DNA of 8,288 nucleotides from Acidobacteriaceae bacterium (GTDB lineage Bacteria > Acidobacteriota > Terriglobia > Terriglobales > Acidobacteriaceae). Of the stretch, positions 1-8,288 are shown one piece after another. Position 1 is the first letter of the stretch, and the number at the start of each line of letters is the position of its first letter. A program made the translations under genes and the position numbers. The notes under the pieces were generated by a model that worked only from the letters and a program-made list of their open reading frames with translations, was not told the origin of the DNA and ran no database searches. Location of the stretch: contig PLSH01000293.1 of the NCBI GenBank assembly GCA_003165095.1, forward strand, positions 1 to 8,288. The letters run 5' to 3'.

Positions 1-3009
<3,009 letters not shown>

Positions 3010-3060
3010 GACTGGCCGTCCAGGCAACGTTCTTGGGCGGTTCAATCAACGAACCAATCA

Positions 3061-3092
3061 AAAGAGGCCCGGCGCAAGCCGGGCCTCTTTTT
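3061..3092 (+). terminator. Rho-independent terminator of rpoC, probably bidirectional
   Basis: A perfect 13-bp stem (AAAGAGGCCCGGC, 3061-3073, paired with 3078-3090) is closed by a GCAA tetraloop at 3074-3077. On the + strand it runs into five T (3088-3092), about 50 nt after the rpoC stop. Read on the - strand the same stem runs into TTTT (complement of 3060-3063) and starts about 16 nt after the stop of the convergent receptor gene. It therefore probably ends transcription from both sides. The + strand direction is the stronger because its T-run is longer. Confidence 0.93.
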
Positions 3093-3117
3093 CATTTCCT
3101 TGTTTTTCATTTCCCTG
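3088..3117. repeat. Two-copy 15-bp tandem repeat at the 3' end of the receptor gene
   Basis: Two adjacent 15-bp units, TTTTTCATTTCC(T/C)TG at 3088-3102 and 3103-3117, differ at one position. Read on the - strand, each unit contains AAATGA in the same frame as the receptor gene. The gene therefore ends with TGA at 3109-3107 and meets a second in-frame TGA one unit later. The repeat also gives two successive T5 runs after the + strand terminator hairpin. It looks like a small local duplication; any function is unproven. Confidence 0.75.
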
Positions 3118-5434
3118 TTTTGTGCTCCGCTTGGAGCCGCGACTCGTCGGCCAGCATCTGCCCCAATCGTTTCCGCGTGTGTTTCGCCGCATACATGGCA
3201 GCATCGGCGGCGCTCAGCAGGCCGTCCCTGGACGTGGCGTCCGCGGGATAAAGCGCAATCCCGATGGCCGCCGTTCCATGGATCACATACCCCTCCAACT
3301 CAAACGGCGCGTCGAAGCAACACTCCAGCCGAAGTGCGATGTCCTCTACTGCGGCGCGATTGCGCACCTTCGGTACCAGCACGCCAAACTCATCCCCGCC
3401 CAGCCGCGCCAGTGTGTCCACCGGCCGCAGTTGCCGCTTCATCCGATCCGCCACTTGCTGCAGATAGATGTCCCCGGCCTGGTGCCCGTATTGATCGTTC
3501 ACCTTCTTGAAGTCGTTGAGATCGAGATAGATCAATCCAAATACGGCCACCGCCTGGCGCGCTGACGGAATCATCGCGTCCAGGCTTCGCTCCAGTGAGA
3601 ACCGGTTCTGTATGTCGGTCAGCATGTCGAACTCCGAGCGGTGTACAAGGTCGGAGTAAAGCTGTGAGGTCTCGATGGCCAGTGTCGCCAGCCCCGACGC
3701 CAAAGAGAGCACATCGGATGCATCGGCGAACGATCGCGCCCGGGGATCGAGCGACACATGGATCATCCCGTGCGACGGACCCACCCGAGCCGGAATCTCG
3801 TGTCGAATGACTCTCAGGTCCTCCGTCTCAGGCGGGCAGTCTCCCACGCCCCCGTCACCCGTTACCTGGCAGCAACAGTGGACCGCGCCCAGGCTGAATG
3901 AAACCAGGTTCGCGATCTGCTCCAGAATCGCAACCAGCGGCTGACCGCCGTTGATGTCTTCCAGAATCCGGCTGCGCCGGCGTTCCACTTCCGCTTCGGC
4001 TTCAATGCGAGTAGCCAGCGCCGCCGTCTGCCGGTGCACCTTGCCCCTCAGCATCCAGCCCCAGGCGCCCACCGCGATCACCACCACCAGCAACACGATC
4101 ACAATGCTCGTGAGAGTTTGTACGTTCAGCCACGAGGGGTTCGAAATCACTGCCACGTCGTCCGCGCTCCGCAACAGTATGCCGAAGGCCATGGCCCCGT
4201 TGAAAGGATTCCCGTCGTCCAGAATGGCCACCCCTGTCACCCGCACTTTGCTGTCCGGTGCGATCCTGGGCATCGGCGGAGGCGGTTTCACCACCCCCCA
4301 TTCATACACAAAGGGATGCCGTACCGTCGCTGAAAACAGGTGACCCTGAGAGGAGATGATGTACACGTCCTGCGCCTGCTCGCGTACCTGGGTTACCATT
4401 TTTCCCTCAATTGAAATCAGGTCGAACGCGTGTTTGCTTGAGGCCAGTTCCTCCCAGTTCACTACCACCGGCACAACCGGCGCCGCAACGCCGGTGCTGC
4501 GAATCGCTCCCATCTTGATCGTCAGAAATCCGTTATCCACAAAGGGAATGCCGATCGCCTCCGCCCGGTCGCCCACCTGCAGCGGGTCGATCTCCGGCGT
4601 CAGTACTCGAATGCTCCTCAGGCCGTCCTGCAATACCGCCATCTGCGTCTGGTGGTAGTACGTGATGGTGCCCTCAACTCGCACCCGGCCCGTATGTTCA
4701 TCCACGTTGAAAGTGGTCAGCACCTTATCCATCGGCGTCACAGGAATTGACCACGGATCCTCCATTGCTCGGCGCAGGATTTTCACGTCCCTGAACGAAC
4801 TGGCATGAATCAGGATGCCCGCCTGCTGCATCTTCCCGTCAAACCGTCCCGCGGCCACGCCAGTGATCTCTGCCTCGGAATCCAGCCAGCCATTCAGCCG
4901 CGCCGGATCACCGTTGTCCATGGTGACCCCGACGTATCCGCCGTTCATCAACAGTTCCAGTTGAGTCACATGACGTCCGGAGCTCAATTGAACGTCCGCC
5001 GAACGTATCACTCCGCGCACCACCACGTAAACGCAATCCAACCTGGCCTGGATCATTTCTTCAAACGTTGCCGGAACCGGCTTGGGGAGCGTGCCGTGGT
5101 GAAGCACCGTGATGGCGCTGCTTTCCACGTACGGAAGAAAATCTACCGAGGTCGTGCCCCGCACCTGGATTCGGTCGCCCGGTAAAAGCTTGAGGCCCGC
5201 GGCACTGTGTATGTACATAGCATTGCCGTCGTCCTGCACAAAAAGCGTTGGCTCATAATCCCTGATGTATGTGACCGTCGCTTCAAACCACACCGGCAGC
5301 CCCTGGCCGGCATCCGCCTTGCTCAACGAAGTAATTGCGCGCACCGTGGTCAGCGGGGCGGGCATCGCTGCCCATGCGGCCGTCTGAAGTCCCGCGGCCA
5401 TTGCGAGTATGGCGATAAGCCTTTTCATGCGCAT
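3107..5434 (-). CDS. Membrane-bound diguanylate cyclase receptor with periplasmic OB-like domains (downstream paralogue)
   Basis: A 775-residue predicted receptor that makes cyclic di-GMP from two GTP. A signal peptide covers residues 1-22 or so (KR, hydrophobic core, AWA cleavage site). The periplasmic part (about 45-430) holds four OB-fold-like segments: A1 about 45-113 (TLFVQD, GDRIQVRGT), B1 about 134-222, A2 about 249-315 and B2 about 336-430. One membrane helix lies at about 439-461, then a short charged helix and a GAF-like region (about 487-590) with the cysteines HCCCQ at 519-523. The GGDEF domain (about 600-755) looks catalytically complete: D638, N646, D647, G650-H651, G654-D655 and GGDEF at 679-683. 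The c-di-GMP inhibitory site RxxD is at 670-673, five residues before GGDEF. There is no EAL or HD-GYP domain. The start at 5434 has only a weak GGA upstream; the ATG at 5428 is an alternative. It lies 134 bp downstream of its paralogue and may be co-transcribed with it. The ligand is unknown. The fold assignments are pattern reading, whereas the GGDEF call is firm. Confidence 0.93.
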   Translation of the reverse strand: MRMKRLIAILAMAAGLQTAAWAAMPAPLTTVRAITSLSKADAGQGLPVWFEATVTYIRDYEPTLFVQDDGNAMYIHSAAGLKLLPGDRIQVRGTTSVDFLPYVESSAITVLHHGTLPKPVPATFEEMIQARLDCVYVVVRGVIRSADVQLSSGRHVTQLELLMNGGYVGVTMDNGDPARLNGWLDSEAEITGVAAGRFDGKMQQAGILIHASSFRDVKILRRAMEDPWSIPVTPMDKVLTTFNVDEHTGRVRVEGTITYYHQTQMAVLQDGLRSIRVLTPEIDPLQVGDRAEAIGIPFVDNGFLTIKMGAIRSTGVAAPVVPVVVNWEELASSKHAFDLISIEGKMVTQVREQAQDVYIISSQGHLFSATVRHPFVYEWGVVKPPPPMPRIAPDSKVRVTGVAILDDGNPFNGAMAFGILLRSADDVAVISNPSWLNVQTLTSIVIVLLVVVIAVGAWGWMLRGKVHRQTAALATRIEAEAEVERRRSRILEDINGGQPLVAILEQIANLVSFSLGAVHCCCQVTGDGGVGDCPPETEDLRVIRHEIPARVGPSHGMIHVSLDPRARSFADASDVLSLASGLATLAIETSQLYSDLVHRSEFDMLTDIQNRFSLERSLDAMIPSARQAVAVFGLIYLDLNDFKKVNDQYGHQAGDIYLQQVADRMKRQLRPVDTLARLGGDEFGVLVPKVRNRAAVEDIALRLECCFDAPFELEGYVIHGTAAIGIALYPADATSRDGLLSAADAAMYAAKHTRKRLGQMLADESRLQAEHKTGK

Positions 5435-5568
5435 GAATCCATTCGGACCGATGCCTTCGCATCCAGCCTTGAATGTCTATCGGCAGGTTGAGGGCAAAGA
5501 TTAACCGGGAGTCAGAGATGCGCCTGGGTTTATAAGAATTCTCTATCTAAATTCTGTTCCTACCGATC
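5435..5568 (-). other. Gap between the two tandem receptor genes
   Basis: No gene is seen in these 134 bp. There is no GC-rich hairpin followed by a T-run, so no intrinsic terminator separates the two receptors, and read-through from the upstream gene is plausible. A TATAAA on the - strand (complement of 5529-5534) could be a -10 element for a separate promoter, but no convincing -35 lies at the right distance. A small hairpin (GATGC, loop GAAG, GCATC on the - strand, complement of 5450-5463) lies about 15 nt upstream of the 5434 start. It may be chance. Confidence 0.4.
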
Positions 5569-7911
5569 TCATGATTTGCGGTCTTTAGGCATCAGTTCGC
5601 GGCCCCCGGTGCCGGCTGGTGTCTCGCTCCTTCTGTGCCTGGTTTGTTTGGCTACGTACATCGCCCCATCCGCCGCGCTCAGCAGGCTGTCCTTGGTAAT
5701 GCCGTCCTCCGGATACAGCGCCAGGCCGATACTCGCCGAACCATGCACCTCATAACCGTCACCCGAGAAAGGCAGTTCAAATGAGATTTCCAGCCGCAGC
5801 GCGATCTCTTCCACGGCGGCGCGGCTGTGCACGTTCGGTACCAGCGCGGCAAACTCATCTCCTCCAAGTCTCGCCAGCATGTCGCCCGGACGCAACTGCT
5901 TCTTCATGCGCGTCGCCACTTCCTGAAGGTACAAATCTCCTACGCGATGCCCAAATCCATCGTTTACCTGTTTGAAATCGTTCAGGTCGATATACAGCAG
6001 CCCGAAAACGCCGGCCGACAGGCGGGCCGCTTTAATCGCCGCATCCAGTTGCTTCTCTATCGAGAACCGGTTCTGAATGTCGGTCAGCAGGTCGTACTCC
6101 GAGCGATGCACAAGGTCGGAGTAGAGACGCGAAGTCTCGATCGCCAGGGTGGCCAGCCCAGCCGCCATCGTCAGCGCCTCCGTCTCCATGGCGCGTGGCT
6201 TGGTGTGCGCATCGAGGGCCGCGAAAATCGAGCCCAGCGCCGGTCCTGACCGGCCTGCAATCGGTTGCTCCACAATGCGCATCGCCGATCCCGTGGATTC
6301 AGGCGGGTAGTTCCCCAACTTTGCTCCATTCACAATCTGGCACCAGCACAACGTCCCGTTCAGCCCCGCCGATACCAGTTCCGTGATGCTCTCCAGGATC
6401 TCGGCAAGCGGTCTGGAGTTGTTGATGTCCTCCAGAATCTTGCCGCGCCTGCGCTCCATATACGCCAGTGCTCCCACTTGGCGGCGAACTCTCAGCTCCA
6501 CCAGCCAGACCCTTATAACCACCACCAGCACCACGAACAGCAGCACCACCACCAGCTCGGTCAGATGGCGCACACTCAGCCACCCGGGCTTGGCAACCAC
6601 CACGATGTCGTCCGCGGAGCGCATGAGGATATTAAATGGCACATTGGTGCTGAACGGATTGGAGTCCTCCGAAATGCAGATGCCTGTCACGCGGATTATC
6701 GTTCCGGCCTCCATATCTTTCAACGGCTGAACCCGCGCCTGTACCTGGTTCATTTCAGGCCCGCGCCGGATAATGGCGGAGAAAAGATGACCGTCCGACC
6801 TCAGAACGTACTCGTCCTGCGCAGCCTCCTGGACCGTTGTCACTACCTCCCCTTCAATCGAGACCAGGTCGAAGACCCTGCGGCTCGACGCCAGTTCCGC
6901 CCAGTCCACCGGTCGCGGCTCAATCGGCGCCTGCACATTGCGATCCCGTATCTCCGCGTGGTTGAGAGACAACTGGCCGGTGCTCGGATCGGGAAATCCG
7001 ATAGCGTCGGCGACATCGCCAACCCGCAGATTGTTCCGCGTCTGCGTGTCGATCCACAGGCTTTCCGATCCGTCCTCAAGCACAGCCGCCGAGCCGTACT
7101 GATAGTAGGTAATCGTTCCGTGAACCCGCACCCTCCCGCTCAAATCGCTCTCATGCAGCGTGCTGATGATCCCCCCCATGGGTATTGCGGGAATCGACCA
7201 CGGGCTGGTGGCAGCCCGCCGAAGCACTTTTACGTTGCCCAGCGACGAGACGTAAATCTGAATCCCCATCTGGTGGTATTTGCCGTCAAAACTTCCCGCC
7301 GCAACCCCCGTGACCTCGACCTCCGCGTCCAGCAGCGCGTTCATCGCCCGCTCGTCGCTGGTGTCGATCATCGCCTCTACATATCCGCCATCAATCAGTA
7401 TCTGCACCCGCGCGCTCAACTGGTTCGGGCGGCTCCCTCCGCGCACATCCGTTCTCGACACCAGGTCGGCCGTGCGAGCCACGCCGCGAACGCTCACCAT
7501 CATGCAGTCGCGCTTTCCCGCGATCATCTCATCGAATGTCGACGCCACCGCTCTCGGCGCCGGCCCATGCCCCAGCAACACAATGTCGGAGCTCGACAGC
7601 GATGGCCGAAACCCGGCGCTCGTCGTTCCCCGTATCTGCACGCGGTCGCCGGGCGCCAGGGGCAGATCGGTCGTCGCTTTGACATAAATCGCCGCGCCGC
7701 CGTCCTCCACAAATAGCGTCCGTTCATAGGCGCGAAAGTAGGATACGGTCGCCTCTACCGTTGCCGGAAGGCCGTGCCGTGCTTCCTCGTTGGTCAGGTC
7801 GCCAACCGCACGCACTGTCGTCAGCGGCGTCGGAACTGCGGCGTGGGCTGCGTAGACCCATCCGGCGGCGAGTGCGGCCACCAGCAGCAATTTCTTTATC
7901 GGAAAAACCAT
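5569..7911 (-). CDS. Membrane-bound diguanylate cyclase receptor with periplasmic OB-like domains (upstream paralogue)
   Basis: Predicted c-di-GMP synthase of 780 residues, co-linear with its neighbour at 3107-5434 over its full length. From the chosen start it begins MVFPIKK, followed by a hydrophobic stretch and the signal cleavage motif AHA (22-24). Four periplasmic OB-like segments follow: A1 about 47-113 (TLFVED, GDRVQIRGT), B1 about 135-229, A2 about 259-320 and B2 about 345-440. A membrane helix is at about 449-471, a GAF-like region with LCWCQ at about 491-600, and the GGDEF domain at about 605-755. That domain has D642, N650-D651, GH, GD, the inhibitory RPGD at 674-677 and GGDEF at 683-687. 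The frame stays open upstream to a TTG at 8076, with ATGs at 8031 and 7962. Position 7911 was chosen because it puts the signal peptide at the N-terminus, as in the paralogue. Support from a ribosome binding site is weak there, and GGAG 8 nt before 8031 is a better match, so the start is uncertain. The signal sensed is unknown. Confidence 0.93.
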   Translation of the reverse strand: MVFPIKKLLLVAALAAGWVYAAHAAVPTPLTTVRAVGDLTNEEARHGLPATVEATVSYFRAYERTLFVEDGGAAIYVKATTDLPLAPGDRVQIRGTTSAGFRPSLSSSDIVLLGHGPAPRAVASTFDEMIAGKRDCMMVSVRGVARTADLVSRTDVRGGSRPNQLSARVQILIDGGYVEAMIDTSDERAMNALLDAEVEVTGVAAGSFDGKYHQMGIQIYVSSLGNVKVLRRAATSPWSIPAIPMGGIISTLHESDLSGRVRVHGTITYYQYGSAAVLEDGSESLWIDTQTRNNLRVGDVADAIGFPDPSTGQLSLNHAEIRDRNVQAPIEPRPVDWAELASSRRVFDLVSIEGEVVTTVQEAAQDEYVLRSDGHLFSAIIRRGPEMNQVQARVQPLKDMEAGTIIRVTGICISEDSNPFSTNVPFNILMRSADDIVVVAKPGWLSVRHLTELVVVLLFVVLVVVIRVWLVELRVRRQVGALAYMERRRGKILEDINNSRPLAEILESITELVSAGLNGTLCWCQIVNGAKLGNYPPESTGSAMRIVEQPIAGRSGPALGSIFAALDAHTKPRAMETEALTMAAGLATLAIETSRLYSDLVHRSEYDLLTDIQNRFSIEKQLDAAIKAARLSAGVFGLLYIDLNDFKQVNDGFGHRVGDLYLQEVATRMKKQLRPGDMLARLGGDEFAALVPNVHSRAAVEEIALRLEISFELPFSGDGYEVHGSASIGLALYPEDGITKDSLLSAADGAMYVAKQTRHRRSETPAGTGGRELMPKDRKS

Positions 7912-8148
7912 GCAGTCACTCTTGCTAGCCAGTTCGTCCCCTTTCGGTTTCTTGTTGCTCATCCCGCCCCGCGCCGCATCAATCGGGCCCCTCAGATTTC
8001 GGCATTGGAACAGGCCGGAAACATCCTCCATCAAATCCGCTCCAAACCACTCTTCCCAGGGCCGCAGGTCGCTCAAATCCCCTCGGGCAATGCAACCGTA
8101 ACTCCCATCGAATCTCTGTTTAACATCGTACTCTCGCCGGAATCTGCT

Positions 8149-8177
8149 TTAATAGCCCTTTTGGGGTATGTTTTCAT
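8149..8177 (-). promoter_or_regulatory. Weak sigma70-type promoter candidate for the upstream receptor gene
   Basis: Read on the - strand, ATGAAA (complement of 8172-8177) and TATTAA (complement of 8149-8154) are separated by exactly 17 nt. Each hexamer matches the consensus at only four of six positions, so this is a candidate by spacing and location only. If used, the leader to the 7911 start would be roughly 230 nt, which is long; an upstream translation start would shorten it. Confidence 0.22.
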
Positions 8178-8195
8178 GCATATACCATCCCCAAA
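8160..8195. repeat. Inverted repeat TTTGGGG / CCCCAAA in the divergent promoter region
   Basis: TTTGGGG at 8160-8166 and CCCCAAA at 8189-8195 form perfect 7-bp arms separated by 22 bp. An inner GGTAT (8165-8169) is also mirrored by ATACC (8182-8186). It lies between two divergent gene starts and overlaps the promoter candidate, a position suited to a dimeric regulator. No known operator is recognised, and a chance origin is possible. Confidence 0.4.
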
Positions 8196-8196
8196 C

Positions 8197-8265
8197 GCCG
8201 CGGCCATCTCATTTTGCTCACCCCCGGATGCCTGCACAAAATGAGGCCGGCGTACTCCGGCCGCG
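8197..8265 (+). promoter_or_regulatory. Structured 5' leader with competing stem-loops upstream of the 8279 gene
   Basis: Three pairings are visible in the RNA that would precede the 8279 start. (1) CTCATTTTG (8208-8216) pairs with CAAAATGAG (8237-8245) as a perfect 9-bp stem with a 20-nt loop; GGC (8202-8204) can extend it against GCC (8246-8248) past a bulge. (2) GGCCGG (8245-8250) pairs with CCGGCC (8257-8262) around a 6-nt loop. (3) CGCGGCC (8199-8205) pairs with GGCCGCG (8259-8265), ending at the first base of the ribosome binding site. Stem 2 excludes stem 3, and stem 2 shares base 8245 and the extension with stem 1. This could be a regulatory switch or simply GC-rich palindromes. It matches no riboswitch that I recognise. 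Confidence 0.4.
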
Positions 8266-8270
8266 AGGAG
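8265..8270 (+). promoter_or_regulatory. Ribosome binding site for the gene starting at 8279
   Basis: GAGGAG is a strong Shine-Dalgarno match and is followed by 8 nt (CTCTTTCC) and then ATG at 8279. This spacing fixes the start of the following gene and is the best translation-initiation signal in the window. Confidence 0.8.
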
Positions 8271-8278
8271 CTCTTTCC

Positions 8279-8288
8279 ATGACCGACA
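8279..8288 (+). CDS. Start of an unidentified gene (only three codons in the window)
   Basis: ATG ACC GAC (Met-Thr-Asp) plus one base lies before the window edge. It is called as a gene because of the strong GAGGAG ribosome binding site 8 nt upstream and its position in a divergent intergenic region. Its product cannot be known from three residues. It is oriented like rpoC but separated from it by two oppositely oriented receptor genes and a terminator, so it belongs to a different transcription unit. Confidence 0.7.

Larger units (their letters stand above)
7912..8278. other. Divergent intergenic region between the receptor gene and the next + strand gene
   Basis: This stretch separates two gene starts that point away from each other, so it should hold both promoters. 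The part at 7912-8076 is also open in the receptor frame and could encode an N-terminal extension if an upstream start is used, but that extension would bury the signal peptide. The part at 8100-8200 is locally AT-richer than the flanking genes and contains an inverted repeat and weak promoter-like hexamers. The part at 8197-8270 is a GC-rich structured leader ending in a ribosome binding site. No RNA gene is recognised. Confidence 0.6.

Noticed and set aside
3033..3251. Small + strand open frame across the terminator into the receptor 3' end
   Set aside because: It spans the terminator hairpin and the antisense of the receptor C-terminus, with no ribosome binding site and no protein-like composition.
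5450..5463. GATGC/GCATC hairpin before the downstream receptor as a terminator or regulatory site
   Set aside because: Only a 5-bp stem with no T-run after it; too short to separate from chance.
5435..5568. ATCGGTAGG and CCTGCCGAT on the - strand as a long-range stem
   Set aside because: One mismatch in nine and about 80 nt apart in a short AT-rich gap; weak evidence for a real structure.
6265..7716. Long + strand open frame (483 codons) opposite the upstream receptor
   Set aside because: It is antisense to a gene with clear domains, is rich in His, Arg, Pro and Gln as expected of a GC-rich shadow frame, and shows no recognisable motif or ribosome binding site.

Overview
The window looks like GC-rich bacterial chromosome, most plausibly from an Acidobacteriota member (Bryobacterales/Solibacter-like). 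That placement is an inference. It rests on the RpoC sequence, which carries the trigger-loop insertion shared by many Gram-negative lineages, and on the style of the two membrane receptors: a long periplasmic OB-fold-like region ending in a 'LRSADDV..(I/V)..P.WL' segment just before a transmembrane helix. No database search was possible.

Layout. Positions 1-3009 (+) hold the C-terminal two thirds of rpoC, the RNA polymerase beta' subunit. The gene is cut by the left window edge and is intact to its stop. A perfect 13-bp GC-rich hairpin with a GCAA loop and a T-run (3061-3092) follows. It sits between two convergent genes and should terminate both. Positions 3107-5434 (-) and 5569-7911 (-) encode two tandem paralogues of the same unusual receptor. 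Each has a signal peptide, about 400 residues of periplasmic OB-like domains, one membrane helix, a GAF-like cytoplasmic domain and a complete GGDEF diguanylate cyclase domain with an RxxD inhibitory site. The gap between them is 134 bp with no visible terminator, so the upstream copy (5569-7911) may be co-transcribed with the downstream copy. Positions 7912-8278 are a divergent intergenic region with an inverted repeat, a weak promoter candidate and a structured leader. A new + strand gene begins at 8279 behind a strong GAGGAG ribosome binding site and leaves the window after three codons.

How the parts relate. rpoC is housekeeping and appears to end its transcription unit here. The two receptors would convert a periplasmic signal of unknown nature into cyclic di-GMP in the cytoplasm. 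The main point of interest is the sensor: within each receptor the periplasmic part looks like a duplicated two-domain unit (A-B-A-B), and the whole gene was then duplicated in tandem. No mobile element, CRISPR array, tRNA or rRNA was seen.
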